DNA of 34,603 nt, taken from Stutzerimonas stutzeri (GTDB taxonomy: Bacteria; Pseudomonadota; Gammaproteobacteria; Pseudomonadales; Pseudomonadaceae). Below the pieces are notes generated by a model that saw nothing but the letters and a program-made list of their open reading frames with translations, was not told where the DNA came from and did not search any database. The DNA lies in the NCBI RefSeq assembly GCF_024448935.1, contig NZ_JAMOIE010000053.1:1-34603 (forward strand), in the 5' to 3' direction. This document shows, piece after piece, positions 23,976 to 31,269 of this stretch; within the stretch, counting starts at the first letter, position 1; every line of letters begins with the position of its first letter. Both the position numbers and the translations under genes were made by a program.

Positions 23976-24126
23976 GTCGACCGCGTGCAGGTCGGCGTGG
24001 CAGACGCCGCACGCCTCGATCTTTCCCAGAAATCTGTCCTGGGCCGGGTGGGGGCACCTTTGCTTCTTCGATGCGCAACGGTTCACCCCAGGCATGGGCC
24101 ACGGCGGCTTTCATGGTCTGGGTCAT
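23976..24126 (-). pseudogene. Zinc alcohol dehydrogenase N-terminal relic (AdhP type)
   Basis: From ATG 24126 (GGAG 6-10 bases upstream) the frame gives MTQTMKAAVAHAWGEPLRIE and EAKVPPPGPGQI. After a one-base shift it continues KIEACGVCHADLHAVD, the start of AdhP-like zinc alcohol dehydrogenases including the first catalytic zinc Cys. The similarity ends after about 50 residues and the sequence passes toward the AGCS relic. The start and ribosome-binding site look intact, so a short peptide could still be made. Confidence 0.75.
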
Positions 24127-24260
24127 GGCTGTCTCCTTGCGATCGGAAGGCCGGGGCTGCACCCGGTCAGGTGTCGTGCCCATTGACCCCCGGCACTCCG
24201 GGAATATTTGCCAGCCGTTTCAGATGACCGCTCGCAGGTGCTGGGGACGGGGGCCTGCGT

Positions 24261-24266
24261 TATACT
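24261..24266 (+). promoter_or_regulatory. Candidate -10 box of purEK
   Basis: TATACT lies 108 bp before the purE ATG, an excellent sigma-70 -10 match in GC-rich surroundings. The -35 position (about 24238-24243, GTGCTG) is weak, which would fit a regulated promoter. A leader of about 100 nt would result. Confidence 0.5.
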
Positions 24267-24277
24267 GCGCGGCCTTT

Positions 24278-24334
24278 GGTCGGACCGGTTCCGACCCTGT
24301 TCCTGCACGGCCGCGCTGTTTTCAGCGCGGCCGT
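24278..24334 (+). promoter_or_regulatory. Two hairpins in the purE leader
   Basis: GGTCGGA / TCCGACC (24278-24296) forms a small hairpin. ACGGCCGCGCTG (24307-24318) and CAGCGCGGCCGT (24323-24334) form a perfect 12-bp stem with a TTTT loop, followed by TGTTCC rather than a T-run. The large hairpin ends 39 bp before the purE ATG. It may attenuate, stabilise the mRNA or limit translation; it is not a canonical terminator. Confidence 0.5.
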
Positions 24335-24373
24335 TGTTCCTGATGCGCCCAGGCGCCGAAGAGAGGCACGACG

Positions 24374-24865
24374 ATGACCGCACTGGTAGGCGTGATCATG
24401 GGCTCCAAGTCCGATTGGTCCACCTTGAGCCACACCGCAGACATGCTGGAGAAGCTCGGCATTCCGCACGAAGTCACCGTGGTGTCCGCACACCGCACGC
24501 CCGACCTGCTGTTCCAGTACGCCGAACAGGCCGAAGCGCGCGGTTTGCGGGTAATCATTGCTGGCGCCGGCGGCGCGGCTCATCTGCCGGGCATGTGCGC
24601 GGCCAAGACGCATCTTCCGGTGCTCGGCGTACCGGTGCAGTCCTCGATGCTTTCCGGTGTCGATTCGCTGCTGTCGATCGTGCAGATGCCGGCCGGCGTA
24701 CCGGTGGCCACCCTGGCTATTGGCAAGGCAGGCGCGATCAATGCCGCGCTGTTGTCGGCCAGCATCCTCGGCCACGAATACCCTGAATATCATGCCGCGC
24801 TGAAGACATTCCGCGACGAGCAGACCCGGACCGTGCTCGACAACCCGGACCCGAGGGACGCGTAA
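24374..24865 (+). CDS. purE: N5-carboxyaminoimidazole ribonucleotide mutase PurE
   Basis: 163 residues, class I PurE length. Active-site segments are MGSKSDW (Ser11-Asp14), VSAHRTPD (His40) and [12 protein letters not shown]. It converts N5-CAIR to CAIR in purine biosynthesis as an octamer. AGAGG lies 8 bases before the ATG. Its TAA directly abuts the purK ATG, so the two are co-translated. A structured leader precedes it. Confidence 0.97.
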   Translation: MTALVGVIMGSKSDWSTLSHTADMLEKLGIPHEVTVVSAHRTPDLLFQYAEQAEARGLRVIIAGAGGAAHLPGMCAAKTHLPVLGVPVQSSMLSGVDSLLSIVQMPAGVPVATLAIGKAGAINAALLSASILGHEYPEYHAALKTFRDEQTRTVLDNPDPRDA

Positions 24866-25951
24866 ATGAAGATTGGCGTGATCGGTGGCGGCCAGCTGGG
24901 CCGCATGCTCGCCCTGGCGGGAACGCCGCTGGGCATGAACTTCGCGTTTCTCGACCCGGCCCCGGACGCCTGCGCCGCGGCACTCGGCGAGCATCTGCGT
25001 GCGGACTACAGCGATCAGGATCACCTGCGCCAGTTGGCTGACGAGGTGGATCTGGTGACCTTCGAGTTCGAGAGCGTGCCGGCTGAAACCGTCGCCTTCC
25101 TGTCGCAGTTCGTGCCGGTTTATCCAAGCGCCGAGGCGCTGCGTATCGCCCGTGATCGCTGGTTCGAAAAGTCGATGTTCAAGGCGCTGGCAATCCCGAC
25201 GCCCGAATTTGCCGACATCCAGTCCCAGGCCGATCTAGACGCCGCGGCCGCCAGCATCGGCCTGCCGGCCGTGCTCAAGACCCGCACCCTGGGCTATGAC
25301 GGTAAAGGCCAGAAGGTCCTTCGCAAGCCATCCGACGTCACCGCCGCCTTCGCCGAACTGGGCAGCGTGCCCTGTATCCTCGAAGGCTTCGTGCCCTTCA
25401 CCGGAGAAGTGTCGCTGATCGCGGTGCGCGGGCGTGACGGCGAGACCCGCTTTTATCCGCTGGTCCACAACATGCACGAGGGCGGCATCCTGCGCTTGTC
25501 GGTGGCGAGCAGCAGCCATCCGCTGCAAGCGCTGGCCGAGGATTACGCCGGGCGCGTGCTGACAGAACTGGAGTACGTCGGCGTGCTGGCCTTCGAGTTC
25601 TTCGAAGTCGAAGGCGGGCTCAAGGCCAATGAGATTGCGCCGCGCGTGCACAATTCCGGTCACTGGACCATCGAAGGCGCCGAGTGCAGCCAGTTCGAAA
25701 ATCACCTGCGAGCGGTAAGCGGCTTGCCGCTCGGCTCGACGGCCAAGGTCGGCGAGAGCGCCATGCTCAACTTCATTGGTGAAGTGCCCGCCGTGGCCAA
25801 GGTGATCGCCGTCGAGGACTGTCACCTGCATCATTACGGCAAGGCGTTCAAGGTCGGACGCAAGGTCGGCCATGCCACGCTGCGCTGCCCGGACCGCTCC
25901 ACGCTGGATCGGCAGATCACCGCCGTGGAGTCGCTGATCGCCCGCGATTGA
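24866..25951 (+). CDS. purK: N5-carboxyaminoimidazole ribonucleotide synthase PurK
   Basis: 361 residues. The N-terminal Rossmann-like motif IGVIGGGQLGRMLALAG is followed by an ATP-grasp domain (FKALAIPTPEFADI, VLKTRTLGYDGKGQ) and the substrate/metal region NEIAPRVHNSGHWTIEGAECSQF split across residues ~255-275. It carboxylates AIR with ATP and bicarbonate to N5-CAIR, the substrate of PurE. The ATG follows the purE stop with no gap. Confidence 0.97.
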   Translation: MKIGVIGGGQLGRMLALAGTPLGMNFAFLDPAPDACAAALGEHLRADYSDQDHLRQLADEVDLVTFEFESVPAETVAFLSQFVPVYPSAEALRIARDRWFEKSMFKALAIPTPEFADIQSQADLDAAAASIGLPAVLKTRTLGYDGKGQKVLRKPSDVTAAFAELGSVPCILEGFVPFTGEVSLIAVRGRDGETRFYPLVHNMHEGGILRLSVASSSHPLQALAEDYAGRVLTELEYVGVLAFEFFEVEGGLKANEIAPRVHNSGHWTIEGAECSQFENHLRAVSGLPLGSTAKVGESAMLNFIGEVPAVAKVIAVEDCHLHHYGKAFKVGRKVGHATLRCPDRSTLDRQITAVESLIARD

Positions 25952-26006
25952 CCGACCGGCCGTCTGGCTTGCTGCTGTTGGCGGCGAACTGGCTGGATCG
26001 CCTCAG

Positions 26007-26037
26007 GTCCGAAAACACGTAACGCCTATTTTCGGAC
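26007..26037. promoter_or_regulatory. 9-bp perfect dyad between purK and glsB
   Basis: GTCCGAAAA (26007-26015) and TTTTCGGAC (26029-26037) are perfect inverted repeats with a 13-base loop. They end 7 bp before the AAGGAG of the next gene. It may be a weak purEK terminator or an operator for the stress protein. Confidence 0.45.
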
Positions 26038-26057
26038 TTACTTAAAGGAGATTGCCC

Positions 26058-26309
26058 ATGGGCATCATCGGAACCATCATCATCGGCCTGATCGTAGGCC
26101 TCATCGCGCGCTTCCTGAAGCCCGGCAACGACAGCATGGGTTGGATCATGACCATCCTGCTGGGTATCGGCGGTTCGCTGCTGGCCACCTACGGCGGACA
26201 AGCGCTCGGTCTGTATGAAGCCGGAGAAGCTGCAGGCTTTATCGGTGCGGTCGTCGGTGCGATCATCCTGCTGGTCATCTACGGCATGGTCACCAGCCGT
26301 AAACACTGA
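26058..26309 (+). CDS. GlsB/YeaQ/YmgE family membrane protein (transglycosylase-associated)
   Basis: 83 residues, almost entirely three hydrophobic, glycine-rich helices (IIGTIIIGLIVGLIARFLKP, WIMTILLGIGGSLLATYGGQ, FIGAVVGAIILLVIYGMV). This is the size and pattern of the GlsB/YeaQ/YmgE family, inner-membrane proteins linked to stress responses. The start at 26058 has AAGGAG 8 bases upstream; an earlier in-frame TTG is unlikely. The next gene, in the same frame, resumes directly after its stop codon. Confidence 0.88.
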   Translation: MGIIGTIIIGLIVGLIARFLKPGNDSMGWIMTILLGIGGSLLATYGGQALGLYEAGEAAGFIGAVVGAIILLVIYGMVTSRKH

Positions 26310-26342
26310 TTCGCCCCGGCGGAGCTCGACTGGCTCGAGCTG

Positions 26343-26789
26343 ATGCCTGCTGAGGATCGCCAGGCGCTGGAAGACATGCCGGAGATCGAACATGACTCGC
26401 CTGAGACCGACGGGTTCAGCGACCAGGGTGGACTCAAGCAAGGTGCGGGTCTCCCCGCAGTGATGTATTCGGCCAAGACCGTGCCGGCGCTCAACGGCAA
26501 GCAGATTCGCCTCGGCGGCTATCCGGCCCCGCCGGGAACCGACAGCCAGGGCCGCAGCACCGAGTTCTTTCTGGTGCCTTATCCGGGCGCCTGTATTCAT
26601 GTCCCACCGCCACCGCCCAATCAGATCGTGATGGTCCGCTACCCGGCCGGGATCATGCTGGACGATATCTATGCGCCGCTCTGGGTCGACGGCACGCTGC
26701 AGGTCGAGCCCGTGAGCCATGATCTGGCCGATGCGGTCTACCCGATCTCGACGGCCGAGGTGAAGCTGGTGGACGAAAGCGACCTCTAG
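26343..26789 (+). CDS. DUF3299 protein, N-terminally truncated
   Basis: 148 residues from ATG 26343. The core PALNGKQIRLGGYPAPPGTD and the signature TEFFLVPYPGACIHVPPPPP with NQIV place it in DUF3299, usually exported proteins of about 170-200 residues with a signal peptide. Here family-like sequence (APAELDWLELMPAEDRQALE) already starts at 26310, immediately after the TGA of the preceding glsB gene and in its frame, and there is no signal peptide or Shine-Dalgarno. A deletion seems to have removed the true start. Translation could begin at 26343 by coupling, but the product would stay in the cytoplasm. It may be a pseudogene. Confidence 0.7.
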   Translation: MPAEDRQALEDMPEIEHDSPETDGFSDQGGLKQGAGLPAVMYSAKTVPALNGKQIRLGGYPAPPGTDSQGRSTEFFLVPYPGACIHVPPPPPNQIVMVRYPAGIMLDDIYAPLWVDGTLQVEPVSHDLADAVYPISTAEVKLVDESDL

Positions 26790-26792
26790 CCG

Positions 26793-27476
26793 ATGCCCAA
26801 GCCGCTGCCCATCGAACCGTCGCTGCGCCAGGCCTTTCGCGAACGGGCAGTTGAAACCGCGGGCATCGACGAGGCGGCGTACAAGGCGTTCGACAAAGAC
26901 CCACTGGAGCCGATCATCGGTCTCGGACCGGCCGACGCGCCCCTTGCGTTCATGGGGCGTGATCCAGGGCGCGAGGAAGTGCGCCATGGTGAACCCTTCA
27001 TTGGCGGCGGTGGCCAGCTGGTCCGTGGCGTGCTCTATCGGCATGTCCATGGCAAAAGGATGCCGGATTTCGAGGCGAGCCGCGCCATCGGTGATGGTTT
27101 TTTCTGGCTCAACACCGTGCCCTACAAACCGCTCGGTAATCGCGCCTGGTCGATGGCGGTCAAGCGTCGCTTTCATCCACTGATGCGCCAGTTGTTGCTC
27201 GACCACTGGCAGGGCCGCGAAATCATCACGCTCGGTCGGGAGGCGTTTCTCTGGTTTGGCCTGGAGCAGCCCCGTGACGTGCGTCAGCAACTTGAGGCGT
27301 TCTGGCAGCGAGACGATCGTTTCACCGCGCATTTCGAGCTTGGGCTGACGGCGGAAAAGGGTGGCCAGGGAACATTTTGCCTGCATCCGTTGCCACATCC
27401 CTCGCCACGCAACCTGACCTGGTTCAAACGCTTTCCCGATCTGCTGGAGGCGCGTTTGCAGCAGTTACTCGGCTGA
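26793..27476 (+). CDS. Uracil-DNA glycosylase superfamily protein
   Basis: 227 residues. Motif A is FMGRDPGREEVRHGEPFIGG, like the G-x-x-P-G-x-x-E ... PF-G of family 4/5 glycosylases. Motif B is LHPLPHPSPRN near residues 198-208. Conserved aromatic and Asn positions (GFFWLNTVPYKPLGN, TLGREAFLWFG) fit the fold. It probably removes uracil or another damaged base from DNA, though the acidic/Asn residue of motif A is not that of well-studied members, so activity is uncertain. The start lies 3 bases after the DUF3299 stop, within the same apparent operon. Confidence 0.75.
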   Translation: MPKPLPIEPSLRQAFRERAVETAGIDEAAYKAFDKDPLEPIIGLGPADAPLAFMGRDPGREEVRHGEPFIGGGGQLVRGVLYRHVHGKRMPDFEASRAIGDGFFWLNTVPYKPLGNRAWSMAVKRRFHPLMRQLLLDHWQGREIITLGREAFLWFGLEQPRDVRQQLEAFWQRDDRFTAHFELGLTAEKGGQGTFCLHPLPHPSPRNLTWFKRFPDLLEARLQQLLG

Positions 27477-27480
27477 CCCC

Positions 27481-28560
27481 TCAGCTCTCGGCGCTGTGGC
27501 GGCGCACGAAGCGGCGGTCGAGATGATCCTTCAGGTCACCGAACATTCGGCCTTCGGCCACCACCCCTCCCCAGCTCAGCAGCGCACCACGTTGGCCATC
27601 GGCCAGCAGGGCGAGGCTGTGCGCCTGCGGATGGTAGTGGCGCAGCGGTTGGCCGATCGAGACGCGAGCGAGGTTGGTGGCCAGCACGCGCGCCTGACGC
27701 ACCGCATGCACGCCGTTATGAACGGCGCCGGGCAGGCTGGCGCAATCGCCGCTGGCGAACACACTGGGGTGAGAGCGACTCTGCAGGGATGGGCAGATCT
27801 CGATGAAGCCACGTCCGTCCACGCGCAGGCCCGACTCGCGCAGCCAGCCCAGCGGGCTGGGACCCGTGGCGACGATCAGGCGTCGCCCGCGCCAACGCAC
27901 CTGGCCGTCGCCGACCAGGGTATTGCCATGTACGGTCTGGATCGGGGTGTGCTCATGGACCTGCACCTTGGCATCCCGCAGGTGCCGCAGCGCCAGCCGT
28001 CTGAGGCGAGGCGGGTGACCGGCAAGCAGCTCGTCTGAGCAGAACAAATCGATCGACGGCACGCGGCCGGCCATGGCCAAGGCCAATTCAATGCCCGCCG
28101 CACCGCCCCCTACGATGCCCACCGCTTCGGGAATTTCCTGCCACTGTTGCCAGCGGCGGATGAAGTCGGCGAATGGCTTGACCGAGAGCAACTCCATGCC
28201 GTCATCAGTCTGTTCCGGCAGCCAGGGCAGGGAGCCCAGGTTCAACGACAGCCAGGTGCTGCGCAGCGTCTCGCCGGTCGCCAGAAGCAATTCAGGCGTT
28301 TCGGGGAGCAGTGCGACCAAGCTGCCCTGGATGAACTCCACCTCGGCTGCGGCGCACAGCTTGGGCAGCCCGACGCGGCAGTCGCGGGTCTGGTAATGCT
28401 CGGCGACCAGCCCGGGCATCATGCCCGAATACCAGGCGTGGGGTTCGGCCGAGACCAGTCCGATCCGGCCCGCAGGGCGATCGCGGCTGGCCCACTGGCG
28501 CAGTACACCAAGATGGCTGTGCCCACCTCCGGCCAGCAGCACGTCGAAATCAGCGCTCAT
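27481..28560 (-). CDS. SelD-associated FAD-dependent pyridine nucleotide-disulfide oxidoreductase
   Basis: 359 residues. The N-terminal FAD site reads VLLAGGGHSHLGVLRQWA, followed by the family's EPHAWYSGMMPGLVAEHY. A second Rossmann motif VGIVGGGAAGIELALAMAGR binds NAD(P)H, and VFASGDCASLPGAVHNGVHA is the FAD-ribityl GD motif. It resembles NDH-2-like proteins of the TIGR03169 type, often fused or adjacent to selenophosphate synthetase SelD. No selD is in this window. The adjacent molybdo-oxidoreductase block lies 10 kb away and shows no selenocysteine evidence. It converges with the glycosylase gene, 4 bp between stops. Confidence 0.85.
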   Translation of the reverse strand: MSADFDVLLAGGGHSHLGVLRQWASRDRPAGRIGLVSAEPHAWYSGMMPGLVAEHYQTRDCRVGLPKLCAAAEVEFIQGSLVALLPETPELLLATGETLRSTWLSLNLGSLPWLPEQTDDGMELLSVKPFADFIRRWQQWQEIPEAVGIVGGGAAGIELALAMAGRVPSIDLFCSDELLAGHPPRLRRLALRHLRDAKVQVHEHTPIQTVHGNTLVGDGQVRWRGRRLIVATGPSPLGWLRESGLRVDGRGFIEICPSLQSRSHPSVFASGDCASLPGAVHNGVHAVRQARVLATNLARVSIGQPLRHYHPQAHSLALLADGQRGALLSWGGVVAEGRMFGDLKDHLDRRFVRRHSAES

Positions 28561-28785
28561 GGCGCATCTGAATCGGGCTGATGCAAATGCGGGACAGGGC
28601 GGGCAAGGTCCGTCTTTAGCGGCGCGGCTTCCATGGCAAAAGTCCTCCAGAGCATTGCAACTGGCCAGCAGGCTCGCATCAGCGCCCCTCGGTCACTGGC
28701 CGGGTGGAGATGGTGCTCGCTTGCAGTATAGATTCAATGCGTCTGGTTGCCCGGATCCTTGGCCAGCCGTTCGCTGCCGGTCGGG

Positions 28786-29676
28786 TCAGATGCTTTCGGC
28801 GCTGATCGAGACGCCAAGCGTGTGGCTGGCGCCGGGCTCGAGCTGGATCACATCGTCCATGACGTTGGCCGTCTCGATGCACAGCATGCGCTGCCAGGCA
28901 TCGTCGGCGAACTGCGACAACCGCTGCGCCTTGGCAGTCCAGGGGTTCCACAGGACGGCCGAGCGTGAGCCTTGCGCCTCGAGATTGATCTGCCGTTTGA
29001 GGCCCGGGTCGTGCAGGCTCAGCCTTGAAGGCAGATCCAGATAGATGCGATCGGTCTCGCCGCGGAATACCAGTTCGCCCTGCTGCTGTCGCTGCTGCCA
29101 GTCGTCCAGGGTTTCGATATAGGGGCGCCCGTCCAGCCCCTCGACCGTCACCTGACGGATGTCGCTGATGGCGAAATAGCTGTGCAAGGCCTGAGACAAC
29201 GCGATTGTCGTGTCACCGCGGTTGTGGCTGGTCAGCGACAGGTGCAGGCCCTTGCGGTCCAGGCAGATCTTCAGGCTCAGCTCGACGGCATGCGGCCAGC
29301 CGGGCAGTTCGCGGTTGCAGGCAAACACCAGGGTGACACTCTCGTCATTGGTGTCGCTGCGGGCTACCCACCAATCGATGTTGCGCACCAGCCCGTGGGC
29401 TGGCGCGGGCTGGCTGCCCTGGTAGGTGTCTTGAACCGACTGCGGGTTGCGCGCCAGATCGCCAAACCAGGGCCAGCAGACCGGCACGCCGCCGCGTACC
29501 GCCTGCCCAGCTTGAAACGCGGCGTCTTCGCTGAGCCAGATGATCGGTGCCGCTTCGCCCTGTCGGTAGCTGAGCACCTGGGCGCCTTGCTCGGCGACGA
29601 TCACTTCGGCATCTCCGTGACGAAGGCGCCAGCAGCTGAGTTGGTTCTTTTCGATGCGCTGAATGTCGACGGGCAT
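28786..29676 (-). CDS. D-hexose-6-phosphate mutarotase (YeaD/aldose 1-epimerase family)
   Basis: 296 residues of beta-sandwich type. Typical segments are RLRHGDAEVIVAEQGAQVLS, RGGVPVCWPWFG, PAHGLVRNIDWWV (catalytic His), LSQALHSYFAISDIRQVTVE and VLWNPWTAKAQRLSQFADD with MLCIETANV (catalytic Glu). It interconverts alpha and beta anomers of glucose-6-phosphate. The ATG at 29676 has GAGACAG upstream. The 225-bp gap to the FAD oxidoreductase has no gene; a minus-strand TATACT (28726-28731) there may be a -10 box for 28560. Confidence 0.9.
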   Translation of the reverse strand: MPVDIQRIEKNQLSCWRLRHGDAEVIVAEQGAQVLSYRQGEAAPIIWLSEDAAFQAGQAVRGGVPVCWPWFGDLARNPQSVQDTYQGSQPAPAHGLVRNIDWWVARSDTNDESVTLVFACNRELPGWPHAVELSLKICLDRKGLHLSLTSHNRGDTTIALSQALHSYFAISDIRQVTVEGLDGRPYIETLDDWQQRQQQGELVFRGETDRIYLDLPSRLSLHDPGLKRQINLEAQGSRSAVLWNPWTAKAQRLSQFADDAWQRMLCIETANVMDDVIQLEPGASHTLGVSISAESI

Positions 29677-29785
29677 GGGCTGTCTCGTTGGCTTTGGGAT
29701 GCTGTGTTGAGACCCTGCCGTGGCTCAGGGATTCCGCGAGCGGCCAAGCGGGGTGAGCGAGCGGGGGCAGGGCCTGTGTCGAACG

Positions 29786-29806
29786 GCCCGCGGCAAGGCC
29801 GCGGGC
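29786..29806. repeat. 9-bp GC hairpin downstream of the ABC operon
   Basis: GCCCGCGGC and GCCGCGGGC form a perfect stem with a 3-base loop, 20 bp past the last permease stop. No T-run follows on the minus strand, so it may be a processing or mRNA-stability structure rather than an intrinsic terminator. Confidence 0.5.
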
Positions 29807-29825
29807 TCACGAGTGGGCTGCGGGC

Positions 29826-30515
29826 TCAGCGCCCTTGGCAGGCATCGACACGCAGCCAGCGCTCCAGCAGCTTGAAGCCCTGCATCAGCACGAAAGCAAT
29901 GATGAGGTAGATCAGGCCGGCGGTGAGAAACATTTCTTCGTGCATGTAGGTGCGCGCAGCGATTTTGCGCGCCATGCCGGTCAGCTCCAGGAGGGTGATG
30001 GTGCTCGCCAGGGCGCTGGCCTTGAGCATCAAAATCACTTCGTTGCTATACGCGGGCAAGCCGATGCGGGTGGCCCGTGGCAGGATGATATGGCGCAGCG
30101 TCTGATAGCGTGACATGCCCAGCGCGCGGGCCGCCTCGACTTCCCCGGCCGGTACGTTCTGGATCGCCCCACGCAGGATCTCCGCAATATAAGCGGCGGT
30201 ATGCAAGGTCATGGTGATGATCGCGCACCAGTAAGGATCACGCAGGAACGGCCACATCCAGCTTTCGCGCACGGCCTCGAATTGGGCCATGCCGTAGTAG
30301 ACGAGGAACAGCTGGACCAGCAGTGGCGTGCCACGGAAGAAGAAGATGTAGCCATAGGGCAACGCGCGCACCGCCAGCAGGCGCGACGACCGGGCGATGC
30401 CCAGCGGCAGTGCGAGAAACAGGCCTGCTACCACCGAGACGCCAACCAGTTGCAAGGTCAGCCAGGCGCCTTCGATAAAATCGGGCAGCCACTTGATGAA
30501 CAATTCCCAGCTCAT
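29826..30515 (-). CDS. Polar amino-acid ABC transporter permease (HisM/AotM-like)
   Basis: 229 residues with five hydrophobic segments. The permease EAA loop (VEAARALGMSRYQTLRHIIL PRATRIGLP, split) lies near residues 130-155, and FFFRGTPLLVQLFLVYYG is typical of HisM. It pairs with the HisQ-like permease to form the membrane channel of a histidine/arginine/lysine/ornithine-type importer. Its start overlaps the stop of that permease by 4 bp. It is the last gene of a four-gene minus-strand operon. Confidence 0.92.
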   Translation of the reverse strand: MSWELFIKWLPDFIEGAWLTLQLVGVSVVAGLFLALPLGIARSSRLLAVRALPYGYIFFFRGTPLLVQLFLVYYGMAQFEAVRESWMWPFLRDPYWCAIITMTLHTAAYIAEILRGAIQNVPAGEVEAARALGMSRYQTLRHIILPRATRIGLPAYSNEVILMLKASALASTITLLELTGMARKIAARTYMHEEMFLTAGLIYLIIAFVLMQGFKLLERWLRVDACQGR

Positions 30516-31207
30516 GCGGCGCTCCTGACAAAGCCACGCCCTGCGCGCTTTTCAAGGAAATACATGCCAGCCATGGCAACGACCGTCAGGCCCAGGTAGA
30601 TGCAGGCAGCAACCACGAAAAAGACGAAGGGTTCTTTACTGGCCGTCACGGCGATTTGTGAGGTGCGCATGATCTCTTCCAGGCCGATGACCGAGACCAG
30701 CGCGGTGTCTTTCATCAGGATCATGAACAGGTTACCCAGGCCGGGCAGGGCCAGGCGCCACATTTGTGGCAGGATCAAGCGCAGGAAAATCCGCCGTTTG
30801 CCCAGGCCCAGTGCGAGACCGGCCTCGCGATGGCCTTTGGGAATAGCCAGCAAGGCGCCGCGGAACACCTCGGTGGCATAAGCGCCGAAGCACAGGCCCA
30901 GGGCGATGGTACCGGCTGCGAAGGGGCTGAGGGCCAGATTGTCGATGCCGAAGAGCTCGCCGATGCCGCGTACCAGGCCGATGGTGCCGAAATAGATCAG
31001 CAGTACCCAGAGCAGTTCGGGAACGCCGCGAACGAGGGTCGAATAAGTGCCGCCCGCCCAGCGCAGGGTGGCGTATGGCGATGTCTTGGCAAGTGCGCCG
31101 AGCAAGCCGAGCACCAGGCCCAAGGCCAGGGATGCAAGGGCCAGCTGAATGGTCATCCAGGTGCCGGCGAGCAGCGCCGGACCGAATCCGTGAAGGTCGG
31201 GAATCAT
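30512..31207 (-). CDS. Polar amino-acid ABC transporter permease (HisQ/AotQ-like)
   Basis: 231 residues with about five membrane segments. The N-terminus GFGPALLAGTWMTIQLALAS and the motif YSTLVRGVPELLWVLLIYFG are typical, followed by the EAA loop KGHREAGLALGLGKRRIFLR. It forms a heterodimer with the HisM-like permease. The ATG at 31207 lies 62 bp after the substrate-binding gene, with a hairpin in that gap that may reduce expression of the membrane genes relative to the abundant binding protein. Confidence 0.92.
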   Translation of the reverse strand: MIPDLHGFGPALLAGTWMTIQLALASLALGLVLGLLGALAKTSPYATLRWAGGTYSTLVRGVPELLWVLLIYFGTIGLVRGIGELFGIDNLALSPFAAGTIALGLCFGAYATEVFRGALLAIPKGHREAGLALGLGKRRIFLRLILPQMWRLALPGLGNLFMILMKDTALVSVIGLEEIMRTSQIAVTASKEPFVFFVVAACIYLGLTVVAMAGMYFLEKRAGRGFVRSAA

Positions 31208-31222
31208 ATAGGCTCAAACACC

Positions 31223-31257
31223 AAAGCCCGGCCTACCATTATTGGTGGCCGGGCTTT
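31223..31257 (-). terminator. Intra-operon hairpin between binding protein and permeases
   Basis: AAAGCCCGGCC and GGCCGGGCTTT pair fully; inside, ACCA and TGGT extend the stem after one bulged base around a TTAT loop: 15 base pairs in 35 bp. On the minus strand it follows the binding-protein stop by 12 bp and ends in CTTT. It likely protects the upstream mRNA or partly terminates, giving more binding protein than permease. Confidence 0.75.
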
Positions 31258-31269
31258 GATTCAGACGGA

